From assembly GCF_003259365.1 (NCBI RefSeq), contig NZ_QLLY01000001.1:248001-312000 (forward strand): a DNA stretch of 64,000 nucleotides, in the 5' to 3' direction. Source of the stretch: Streptomyces sp. PsTaAH-137 (GTDB lineage Bacteria > Actinomycetota > Actinomycetes > Streptomycetales > Streptomycetaceae). Numbering within the stretch: the stretch's first letter is position 1; the number at the start of each line of letters is the position of its first letter. The notes beneath the pieces were generated by a model that ran no database searches, was not told the DNA's origin, and worked only from the letters and a program-made list of their open reading frames with translations. Below are positions 1 to 7,468 of this stretch, piece by piece. Both the position numbers and the translations under genes were made by a program.

Positions 1-613
1 GCGAGGGACCGCGCGCAACGGAGACGCCGTGCCCGCGCTCGGTGCCGCCCTCGGCGATCAGCAGGTACCAGGTGCCGTCGATCCGGTACAGGTGCGGCGC
101 CTCCGGGGCCTTGGCGCCGGGCGTGCCCGACCACAGGCGGCGCGGGGGGCCGAGCGTCCGCCCGGTGTACGGGTCGATCGGCACCTGCGAGATCCCGGCG
201 GTGGTGCACCAGCAGGTGCCGTCCTCGTCCCAGGCGAGGTCCGGGTCGATGCCGTGCACCCCGGGCAGGGGGACCGGGTCCGACCACGGTCCCGCCGGAT
301 CGGTGGCGGTGACGAGGAGGTTCCCGCCGCCCTCCGCGCAGTTGGTGACGATCAGCCAGAAGCGGCCGTCGTGGTGGCGCAGCGTCGGCGCGTAGATCCC
401 GCCGGACGCGGGGGTGCCCGTGGGCAGCGTCAGCTGGTCCGGCCGGTCGAGGACGTTGCCGATCTGCGTCCAGTGCCGCAGGTCCCGGCTGTGGAAGAGC
501 GGGACGCCGGGCACATACTCGAAGCTGGAGCACGCGAGGTAGTAGTCGTCGCCGACCCGGCAGATGCTCGGGTCGGGGTGGAAACCGGGTATGACCGGGG
601 TGCGGTCCGCCAT
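1..613 (-). CDS. Glycoside hydrolase family 43 protein (partial, C-terminus outside window)
   Basis: The reading frame enters from the left edge, so only about 204 N-terminal residues are visible. They begin MADRTPVIPGFHPDPS and continue with a YYLACSSFEYVPG stretch, the usual opening of GH43 beta-xylosidase/arabinofuranosidase enzymes. Asp14 in HPDPS is the likely catalytic base (family knowledge). There is no signal peptide, so the enzyme probably trims imported xylo-oligosaccharides in the cytoplasm. The ATG at 611-613 lies just downstream of two copies of a LacI-family operator, so sugar-induced derepression is likely. The exact substrate cannot be told from this fragment. Confidence 0.88.
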   Translation of the reverse strand, partial: MADRTPVIPGFHPDPSICRVGDDYYLACSSFEYVPGVPLFHSRDLRHWTQIGNVLDRPDQLTLPTGTPASGGIYAPTLRHHDGRFWLIVTNCAEGGGNLLVTATDPAGPWSDPVPLPGVHGIDPDLAWDEDGTCWCTTAGISQVPIDPYTGRTLGPPRRLWSGTPGAKAPEAPHLYRIDGTWYLLIAEGGTERGHGVSVARGPS

Positions 614-629
614 GAAAGCCCTCTCCGTC

Positions 630-695
630 GAAGCGCTTCAACGCACACTACAGCCCTAGCCGGAGGGGTAGTTGGGTTCACCGTCGAAGCGCTTC
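630..695. promoter_or_regulatory. Paired LacI-family operators upstream of the GH43 gene
   Basis: The 10-bp perfect palindrome GAAGCGCTTC occurs at 630-639 and again at 686-695, both preceded by TC. The centres are 56 bp apart, and the first copy lies 17 bp upstream of the GH43 start. This is the classic actinobacterial LacI-type half-site arrangement. The matching LacI gene is not in the window. The spacing would allow binding of two dimers or looping. Confidence 0.75.
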
Positions 696-727
696 CGGTC
701 CGCGCCTGCGCCCGTGCCCGCGTCGCG

Positions 728-1912
728 CTACAGCGGCAGCGCGCACACCGCGATCGGCGCCTTGAACGCCGTACCGGTGGAAGTGAGCCCGCCGGAGGCG
801 TGGTCGACGCGGAAGACGGTCACGGAGCCCGACTTCTGGTTCGCCGCGAACAGCAGCGCCTCGTCGGGCGAGAACGCGATCTGCCGCGGGAAGTCACCGC
901 CCACCGGCACCGTGTCGAGCAGCCGCAGCCGCGCCCCGTCGTCCTCGACCGCGTACCGGGTCAGGGTGTTGTCGCCCCGGTTGGCGAGATACGCGTAACC
1001 GCCCTCCCGCGTCACGAGGAACTGCGCCGGATAGCTCGTGCCCGCTCCCGTGCCGGTCGACTGCGGCTCGCCCGGCGTGAGCGTGCCGGTGTCCGGGTCG
1101 TACGCGCAGACGACGGCCGTGTTGTCGACCTCGTTGGCGAGGTAGGCGTACCGGCCACCGGGATGGAAGGCGAGGTGGCGGGGGCCCGCGCCGGGGCGCA
1201 GGGCCGCGGACGAGACCTGGGTGAGCGTTCCCGCGCCGGTGTCCAGCCGATAGGTGTACACGGTGTCGTTGCCGAGGTCGACCGCCAGGACATGACCGCC
1301 GTCCGGGCTGGTGACGATCTGGTGCGCGTGCGGACCGTCCTGTCCCGGACCGGGCGCCGGCGTGCTGTGCGTGACCAGCGCCGTGCGGTCACCGAGGGCG
1401 CCGGAGGCGTCGATCGGGTGCACGGCGACGCTGCCGGAGGTGTAGTTGGCGCTCAGCAGCCAGCGCCCGGACGGATGCACCGACAGATGGCAGGGGCCCG
1501 CCCCGCCGGTCGGGCGGGTGCCGAGGACCGTGCGGTCGGCCACGCGCACGGCCGTCACGCCGCCGTCCTGCCGCTCGTCGACCGCGTACAGCGTCCCGCC
1601 GTCCGGAGCCACCGCCAGATACGAGGGGTCCGCCACTCCCTCGACGGTCCCCGACCCGGTGATCGCGCCGCTCTCCGGGTCGTACGTGGCGAGCCCGATG
1701 CCGGTGCCGCCGCCCTGCTGCGAGGTGTACGTGCCCAGGTACAGCGGCCGGTCGGCGAGCGGCCGTGGCCCACGGCGGGCCTCGACCGGCCGGGGCCGCG
1801 GCCGGGCGGTGGCCGTCTGCGCCGACGACGGGAGCAGCACCGTCGCGCCGACGGCCGCCGCCGCGCCCAGGAATCCCCGGCGTCCCGTTCCGCTGTCGCG
1901 CGTACCTGACAT
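728..1912 (-). CDS. Tat-exported lactonase-family beta-propeller protein
   Basis: 394 aa. The N-terminus carries a twin-arginine signal (GRRGFLGAAA at residues 10-19, then a hydrophobic stretch ending near SAQTATA). The remainder has the repeats of the seven-bladed YbhE/Pgl lactonase family (PF10282), for example YLGTYTSQQGGGTGIGL early and GPGPRHLAFHPGGRYAY-like blades later. Family members hydrolyse sugar lactones or act as carboxymuconate-lactonising-like enzymes; the substrate here is unknown. The ATG at 1910-1912 is preceded by a strong AGGAGG site. The adjacent carbohydrate genes suggest a role with extracellular sugar acids. Confidence 0.85.
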   Translation of the reverse strand: MSGTRDSGTGRRGFLGAAAAVGATVLLPSSAQTATARPRPRPVEARRGPRPLADRPLYLGTYTSQQGGGTGIGLATYDPESGAITGSGTVEGVADPSYLAVAPDGGTLYAVDERQDGGVTAVRVADRTVLGTRPTGGAGPCHLSVHPSGRWLLSANYTSGSVAVHPIDASGALGDRTALVTHSTPAPGPGQDGPHAHQIVTSPDGGHVLAVDLGNDTVYTYRLDTGAGTLTQVSSAALRPGAGPRHLAFHPGGRYAYLANEVDNTAVVCAYDPDTGTLTPGEPQSTGTGAGTSYPAQFLVTREGGYAYLANRGDNTLTRYAVEDDGARLRLLDTVPVGGDFPRQIAFSPDEALLFAANQKSGSVTVFRVDHASGGLTSTGTAFKAPIAVCALPL

Positions 1913-1957
1913 CCGGGGAACCTCCTGTGTGTCCTGCGTTCGCTGTGTCCTCTGTGG

Positions 1958-2800
1958 CTACTTCATCGTGTACGAGATCACGGCCGTCGTCACCAGGCAC
2001 GGTGAAGGCGGCACGATCTCCACACGCAAGGTTCCCCGCGTGGTGTCGTAGTCGATCCCCTCCGCCTCGAACGAGCCCGAGCAGACACTGCGCTGCGGGA
2101 TCCTGAACGCGGTCGAGACCTGGCCGGTGACCGGTTTCCCGTCGAGCGGGCGGGCGAGGTCGACCTGGAGGACCTCCTTGGCCGCGTCGTCCGACGCGCA
2201 CAGCAGCCGGGTGCCGGTCACGAAGTCGCAGCCCTGGATGTTCTCCACCGGCCGGTCGAGGCTGATCTGACCGGCCTGCGGGAGATTCGCGCCGGACGCG
2301 GGGGCCGCGGGGTTCAGGACGGGCGCGGGGAAGACCTGGAGCCGGTTCATCGTGCCCCACTCGCCGGACACCAGCCACTGCGCGTCGGGCGACACGGACG
2401 CGAACGAGTTGTTCAGCAACTCGCCCTGATCCAGAGCGTGTTCATAGGTCGTGCGGCTTCCGTCGGGGGCCGTCACCGCGTACATCTTCTTCGTCGCGGT
2501 GTCACCGCCCTGGTACGCGTCGAAGGTGTAGCCGCGCGCGATGTCCGGGTCGCCGACGTGCGACCAGCCCGCGACGCGCAGCGAGAGGGGCACGGAGGCG
2601 AGCCCCCGGTGCAGGAGCGAGCCGTCGGCGCGGCTCGCCAGGCCCTGACTGCCGGTCAGCGAGTTCACGTACGAGGTGCCGGTCTCGGTCCAGGTGGGCT
2701 CGGCGGCGCCCGCCGCGCCGGCCGCCGAGAAGGTGAGTGCGGCCGTCGCGCAGACCACGGCCGCGCGGAGGAGTCGTCGGTGCTGTAAAGGTCTGGGCAT
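1958..2800 (-). CDS. Secreted protein of unknown function
   Basis: About 280 aa from the ATG at 2798-2800, chosen because it opens directly into a Sec-type signal peptide (MPRPLQHRRLLRAAVVCATA, then an AGAAGAA cleavage region). In-frame upstream starts at 2824 and 2908 would add unlikely charged sequence before the signal. The mature part begins EPTWTETGTSYVNS and contains Asp/Gly-rich repeats resembling a beta-propeller (DAQWLVSGEWG, GCDFVTGTRLLCASDD) and two Cys near the end. No family was recognised. It is transcribed toward the lactonase gene with a 45-bp gap, so the two may share a message. Confidence 0.72.
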   Translation of the reverse strand: MPRPLQHRRLLRAAVVCATAALTFSAAGAAGAAEPTWTETGTSYVNSLTGSQGLASRADGSLLHRGLASVPLSLRVAGWSHVGDPDIARGYTFDAYQGGDTATKKMYAVTAPDGSRTTYEHALDQGELLNNSFASVSPDAQWLVSGEWGTMNRLQVFPAPVLNPAAPASGANLPQAGQISLDRPVENIQGCDFVTGTRLLCASDDAAKEVLQVDLARPLDGKPVTGQVSTAFRIPQRSVCSGSFEAEGIDYDTTRGTLRVEIVPPSPCLVTTAVISYTMK

Positions 2801-2923
2801 GCCCGTAGCCTGCACTATTCGCATCCGCGACCGCAGGCGATCGGACGAGTAGGGTGCGCCGCGTGCCGCGAACCGTGATCGCGGCGCACGCGAAGACGGA
2901 GGCGGCACAAAGGTGGTTGTGGC

Positions 2924-4276
2924 ATGACTTCAACGAGACTGACGATCCTCGGCGGCGGCGGTTTCCGCGTCCCGCTGGTGTACTCCGCGCTGCTCGGCGA
3001 CCACGCCGAGGGACGCGTCACCCACGTCACCCTCCACGACGTCGACCGGGCCCGGCTCGACGCCGTCGTCCGCGTCCTCGCCGACCAGGCCGCGGGCATC
3101 GCCGACGCGCCCGTGGTCACCGCCACCACCGACCTCGACGAAGCACTCACCGGCGCCGACTTCGTCTTCTCCGCGATCCGCGTCGGAGGCCTAGACGGGC
3201 GCGCCGCCGACGAGCGGGTCGCCCTCGCCGAGGGCGTGCTCGGCCAGGAGACGGTCGGCGCGGGCGGCATCGCCTACGGCCTGCGCACGGTGCCGGTCGC
3301 CGTCGACATCGCCCGGCGCGTGAAGCGTCTCGCCCCCGACGCCTGGGTCATCAACTTCACCAACCCGGCGGGGCTGGTCACCGAGGCCATGTCCCGCCAC
3401 CTCGGCGACCGTGTCATCGGCATCTGCGACTCGCCCGTCGGCCTCGGCCGGCGCGTCGCCCGGCTGCTCGGCGCCGACCCGGACCGCGCCTGGATCGACT
3501 ACGTCGGCCTCAACCACCTCGGCTGGGTGCGCGGCCTGAAGGTCGACGGCCGCGACGAACTGCCCCGGCTGCTCGCCGACCCGGCGCTGCTCGGCTCCTT
3601 CGAGGAGGGCCGGCTCTTCGGCGCGGACTGGCTCCGCTCGCTCGGCGCGATCCCCAACGAATACCTGCACTACTACTACTTCAACCGCGAGACCGTCCGC
3701 GCCTACCAGCAGGCCGAGCAGACGCGCGGCGCGTTCCTGCGCGACCAGCAGGCCCGGTTCTACGCGGATCTCGCCGACCCCGCCGCCCCGGCCCTCGCCA
3801 CCTGGGACGCCACGCGGGCCGAGCGCGAGGCCACGTACATGGCGGAGAACCGCGAGGCGGCGGGCGCGGGCGAACGCGACGAGGACGATCTCGAGTCCGG
3901 CGGCTACGAGAAGGTCGCCCTCGCCCTCATGCGCGCCATCGCCCGCGACGAACGCACCACCCTCATCCTCAACGTCCGCAACCGCCACACCCTCGGCGTC
4001 CTCGACGCCGACGCCGTCATCGAGGTGCCGTGCCTGGTCGACGCGGGCGGCGCGCACCCGGTCGCAGTGGACCCGCTGCCGCTGCACGCCACCGGCCTGG
4101 TCACCGCGGTCAAGGCCGTCGAGCGCGAGGTGCTCGACGCCGCCGGCTCCGGCTCGCGCGCCACGGCCGTCAAGGCCTTCGCGCTGCACCCGCTCGTCGA
4201 CTCCGTCACCGTCGCGCGGCGGCTCGTCGACGGCTACACCGAGGCCCACCCCGGCCTCGCCTACCTCACCCGGTGA
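2924..4276 (+). CDS. Family 4 glycosyl hydrolase (6-phospho-beta-glucosidase type)
   Basis: 450 aa, typical for GH4. The N-terminal Rossmann motif (LTILGGGGFRVPL, residues 6-18) binds NAD. NFTNPAG (144-150), GICDSP (166-171) and GLNHLGW (195-201) are GH4 signatures, with Cys168 and His198 the expected divalent-metal ligands. GH4 enzymes cleave glycosides by an NAD-dependent oxidation/elimination mechanism, usually on phosphorylated disaccharides. In Streptomyces the physiological substrate is often unproven. The ATG at 2924 follows an AAAGGTGG ribosome site. The gene ends about 90 bp before a strong terminator and appears to be transcribed alone. Confidence 0.9.
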   Translation: MTSTRLTILGGGGFRVPLVYSALLGDHAEGRVTHVTLHDVDRARLDAVVRVLADQAAGIADAPVVTATTDLDEALTGADFVFSAIRVGGLDGRAADERVALAEGVLGQETVGAGGIAYGLRTVPVAVDIARRVKRLAPDAWVINFTNPAGLVTEAMSRHLGDRVIGICDSPVGLGRRVARLLGADPDRAWIDYVGLNHLGWVRGLKVDGRDELPRLLADPALLGSFEEGRLFGADWLRSLGAIPNEYLHYYYFNRETVRAYQQAEQTRGAFLRDQQARFYADLADPAAPALATWDATRAEREATYMAENREAAGAGERDEDDLESGGYEKVALALMRAIARDERTTLILNVRNRHTLGVLDADAVIEVPCLVDAGGAHPVAVDPLPLHATGLVTAVKAVEREVLDAAGSGSRATAVKAFALHPLVDSVTVARRLVDGYTEAHPGLAYLTR

Positions 4277-4366
4277 CAACCCCCGCGATCAGTGCGGAAG
4301 TTCACGGGGATCCCGGTGTGGAGGACCACTTGAGGACGTGTAAAGGCCTGTAAAGGCGGTAGTGAG

Positions 4367-4393
4367 AAGGGGCGGCTCAAAGAGCCGCCCCTT
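4367..4393 (+). terminator. Intrinsic terminator after the GH4 gene
   Basis: A perfect 12-bp stem (AAGGGGCGGCTC at 4367-4378 with GAGCCGCCCCTT at 4382-4393) closes on a 3-nt AAA loop and runs into TTTT. It separates the glycosidase from the following RiPP locus. The remaining sequence to 4551 has no recognisable gene and presumably holds the RiPP promoter. Confidence 0.88.
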
Positions 4394-4551
4394 TTCCGTG
4401 CCTGACGCAGCGTCATCACTCAGCGTGGCGGAATGAACTCGTCCGCAGGTGTGACGCGTCCTACAGAGAGAATCCGAGAAATTCGCTAGGACTGTGACGC
4501 CGGAGAGTCACCATGCGCTTGACTTGGTGCACCCCCCAACTAGGAGAGCCC

Positions 4552-4743
4552 ATGCGACCTTTCGCCCTGAACTATGCCCGCCCTGTGAGAGAGCCTGAGG
4601 TCAGCGCGTCGTACACGTACGACTCCGCACTGCAATTGAACCTGCTGCCCGATGGCGCGGTGGCTGCGCGCGACTACGCAGTGTTGCGGGCGTGTGCGGC
4701 GACTACCTCCACTGCCGGATCCAAAACTCATTTCGACGACTGA
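4552..4743 (+). CDS. Graspetide precursor (putative ATP-grasp-modified RiPP)
   Basis: 63 aa. The ATG at 4552 is preferred over the in-frame ATG at 4513 because AGGAG at 4542-4546 sits 5 bases before it and because the product then starts MRPFALNYARP, the leader opening I associate with this family. The leader continues YTYDSALQLNLLPDG (residues 21-35). The C-terminus ends ATTSTAGSKTHFDD (50-63), with Thr/Ser hydroxyls followed by two Asp. Such residues are the reactants for the side-chain ester bonds made by graspetide ligases. The adjacent ATP-grasp gene starts 14 bases after this stop. Leader and core assignments come from family pattern, not experiment. Confidence 0.85.
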   Translation: MRPFALNYARPVREPEVSASYTYDSALQLNLLPDGAVAARDYAVLRACAATTSTAGSKTHFDD

Positions 4744-4757
4744 ACGGCCGGGCGGAA

Positions 4758-5735
4758 ATGACCGTACTGATCCTGACCTGTGAACAGGATGTGACCGCCG
4801 ACCTCGCCGTCGTCGAATTGAACGCCAATGGAATCCCCGTACTTCGCCTGGATCCGGCGGAACTGCCCGGTGGTGTCGATGTGTCCGGGGAATATGTGCA
4901 CGGCGCGTTCGAGGGTCATCTGTCCGTCGGTGGCCGGGTGGTCAGCATGCAGGGTCTGCGCTCCATCTGGGTGCGCAGACCCGGCACGCCCGCGACCCGG
5001 TCCGCCGAGGCGTCCAGCTGGCTGTCCGAGGAGTCCGCGCAGGCGCTGTACGGGATGCTGCGCTGCACGGGCGCACGCTGGATGAACCACCCCGACGCGG
5101 CCCGGCAGGCCCGCCTCAAGCCCTGGCAGCTGTGGCTCGCGCGGGAGTGCGGCCTGCCGGTGCCGCCCACCCTGATCACCACCTTTCCGCGCGTGGCACG
5201 GGAGTTCGCCGTGCGCTACCCCGACCTCGTCGTGAAGCCGGTCTCCGGATCGCACCCCGGGGACGACGGGCTCGCCGTACCGACCACCCGGGTCCGCCCC
5301 GACGAGGACTTCCGCGCCGTGGAGCACGGCCCCACCCTGCTCCAGCGCCGGATCCGCAAGGCCGCCGACATCCGGCTCACCGTCGTGGGGGAGCGGATGT
5401 TCGCCGCGCGGGCCGCGACCGGGCCCGACACCGACGACGCCGTCGTGGACGTCCGCTTCAGTCCCTCGGACGTCACCTGGAGTCCGGTACCGGTTCCGCC
5501 CAGCGTGGCGGAAGCGGTCTCCGGCTATCTCTTACGGGCCCAACTCGCCTACGGAGCTTTTGATTTCGCGGAGGACGCCGACGGCATCTGGTGGTTCCTG
5601 GAGTGCAACCAGTCGGGACAGTTCGGCTTCATCGAGATCGAGACCGGACAGCGCATCGGCAGCGCGGTGGCCCAGTGGCTCGCGGGAGAGCCGCTCGGCG
5701 CGGCGAGCGGTGCGACGGACCCGACACGTCCTTGA
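4758..5735 (+). CDS. ATP-grasp ribosomal peptide maturase (SAV_5884-type)
   Basis: 325 aa from the ATG at 4758; the in-frame ATG at 4692 would overlap the precursor. The N-terminal pre-ATP domain (TVLILTCEQD) is followed by KPWQLWLARECGLPVPPT (121-138), VVKPVSGSHPG with Lys160, the adenine-loop LLQRRI (194-199), DIRLTVVG (204-211), GAFDF with Asp269 (266-270) and FLECNQSG (280-287). Glu282 and Asn284 are the expected Mg ligands. The family uses ATP to activate Asp/Glu side chains of the precursor for attack by Thr/Ser (ester) or Lys (amide). The O-methyltransferase often found third in such loci is absent here. Confidence 0.88.
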   Translation: MTVLILTCEQDVTADLAVVELNANGIPVLRLDPAELPGGVDVSGEYVHGAFEGHLSVGGRVVSMQGLRSIWVRRPGTPATRSAEASSWLSEESAQALYGMLRCTGARWMNHPDAARQARLKPWQLWLARECGLPVPPTLITTFPRVAREFAVRYPDLVVKPVSGSHPGDDGLAVPTTRVRPDEDFRAVEHGPTLLQRRIRKAADIRLTVVGERMFAARAATGPDTDDAVVDVRFSPSDVTWSPVPVPPSVAEAVSGYLLRAQLAYGAFDFAEDADGIWWFLECNQSGQFGFIEIETGQRIGSAVAQWLAGEPLGAASGATDPTRP

Positions 5736-5871
5736 TCTTTACGCGGGCGCTGCCGACGGGGTACGAGAAGTGGTGGTGCCCGGCCGGCCCGGGCACCCGG
5801 AACGTGCCACACGCCCGTGAGGGCCCACAGCCGCACCGCCCGACCGTCCGAGCCAGGGGAGCCAGCACCGT

Positions 5872-7320
5872 ATGACACCGGTCGTCACCACCGCACAGGG
5901 AACGCTGCGAGGCCACACCGACGCCCAGGGCATCGCCTCCTTCCTCGGAATCCCCTATGCCGCACCGCCGTTCGGCCCGCGCCGCTTCCGGGCCCCCGCC
6001 CCCGCCGAGCCGTGGACCGGCGAGCGGGACGCGACCGGCTACGGCCCGACCGCGCCCAAGGCCCCGTACACCCCGCCCTTCGACGCCCTCATCCCCGAGA
6101 CCTCAGTGCCGGGCGAGGACTGTCTGAACCTCAACGTCTGGACGCCCGAGCCGGGCCCCGGCGCCCGGCTGCCCGTGCTGGTGTGGCTGCACGGCGGCTC
6201 GTTCTCCAACGGGTCCGCCAACTCCAGCGGCTATCGCGGCGAGACCTTCGCGCGGGACGGCGTCGTCTTCGTCGGCGTCAACTACCGGCTCGGCACCGAC
6301 GGCTTCCTCCATCTGCCCGGCGCCCCCGACAACCGCGGTCTGCTCGACCAGATCGCCGCCCTGGAGTGGGTCCGCGACAACATCGCCGCGTTCGGCGGCG
6401 ACCCCGACCGCGTCACCGTCTTCGGCGAGTCCGCCGGCGGCATGGCCATCGGACAGCTCCTCGCCCACCCGGGCGCCCGCGGGCTGCTCCGCCGGGCCGT
6501 GCTGCAGAGCGGCGCCTGCCACCACTTCGTCCGCCCGGAGACGGCCCGCAGTATCGGCGCACGGCTGGCGGAGAAGCTCGGCGTCCCGCACACCGCGGAG
6601 GCGTTCGCGGCGGTCCCGATGCCCGAACTGCTCACCGCACAGGCCGCGTTGCCGATGGACCTCGTCACCCGGCCGGACCCGGCGGTGTGGGGCGAGGCGA
6701 CGCTGAACGCCATGGTCTTCGAACCGGTCGCCGACGGACTCGCGCTGCCCGGGCCCGACCTCGGCGTGGACCTCCTCGTCGGCTCCAACCGCGAGGAGAA
6801 CCGGCTGTTCATGGTGCCGACCGGACGCTTCCACAGCATCACCGAGGAGCGGGCCCGGCGCGGCGCGACGGCGTACGGCGCGGACTACGACGCCTACCGG
6901 GCCGGGCGCCCCGGCGCCGAACCCGGCGAACTCCTCGAAGCGATCGGAACCGACTGGTTCTACCGCATCCCGGCCGTCCGCCTCGCCGAGTCCGTCCCCG
7001 GCAGCCACCTCTACGAGTTCGCCTGGCGCTCCCCGCAGTTCGACGGCGAGCTGGGCGCCTGCCACGCCCTGGAACTCGGCTTCGTCTTCGATCTGCTCGA
7101 CGACCCGGACTATCTGCCGATGGCGGGGGAGAAGGCGCCGGGGGAGCTGGCCCGGACGATGCACGCGGTGTGGGTGGCGTTCGCCGCGACCGGCGATCCC
7201 GGCTGGGCCGCGTACGACCCGGCGGGCGAGCGGACGACCATGGTGTTCGACGCGGACGGCTGCCGTACCGAGTCCGACCCGCGGGCGGCGGAGCGCAAAC
7301 TCTGGCAGGACGTGCGCTGA
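5872..7320 (+). CDS. Type B carboxylesterase
   Basis: 482 aa, a normal length for the family. It shows SVPGEDCLNLNVW (the EDCLYLNV signature), the oxyanion-hole HGGSF, and FGESAGGMA with nucleophile Ser187. His398 in GACHALELGFVF is the likely catalytic His. No signal peptide is visible, so it is probably cytoplasmic and hydrolyses carboxylic esters of unknown nature. The ATG follows GGGGAGCC. It lies 136 bp after the ATP-grasp maturase on the same strand. Participation in the RiPP locus is possible, but an independent promoter in the gap is equally plausible. Confidence 0.9.
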   Translation: MTPVVTTAQGTLRGHTDAQGIASFLGIPYAAPPFGPRRFRAPAPAEPWTGERDATGYGPTAPKAPYTPPFDALIPETSVPGEDCLNLNVWTPEPGPGARLPVLVWLHGGSFSNGSANSSGYRGETFARDGVVFVGVNYRLGTDGFLHLPGAPDNRGLLDQIAALEWVRDNIAAFGGDPDRVTVFGESAGGMAIGQLLAHPGARGLLRRAVLQSGACHHFVRPETARSIGARLAEKLGVPHTAEAFAAVPMPELLTAQAALPMDLVTRPDPAVWGEATLNAMVFEPVADGLALPGPDLGVDLLVGSNREENRLFMVPTGRFHSITEERARRGATAYGADYDAYRAGRPGAEPGELLEAIGTDWFYRIPAVRLAESVPGSHLYEFAWRSPQFDGELGACHALELGFVFDLLDDPDYLPMAGEKAPGELARTMHAVWVAFAATGDPGWAAYDPAGERTTMVFDADGCRTESDPRAAERKLWQDVR

Positions 7321-7468
7321 TGCGCGGGTGAGGTCGCGCACCGGCCGCCCACATTTTGCGCGACCGTCACTTCAGCCCCCTTTTCTTCGGCCCCTGTCAT
7401 CTTGAACACTCCGGGTGCCCCTCTTCGTGGACCGACCACCACCGAAGCAACAGGAGACCCCCACACCC

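Noticed and set aside
29..1909. Long plus-strand open frame covering the GH43 and lactonase genes
   Set aside because: Arg/Pro/Gly-dominated translation with no domain; it is the antisense shadow of two well-supported minus-strand genes, a product of third-position GC bias.
5736..5871. Third graspetide gene (methyltransferase) after the maturase
   Set aside because: No SAM-binding protein is encoded in either strand here; the following gene is clearly an esterase.
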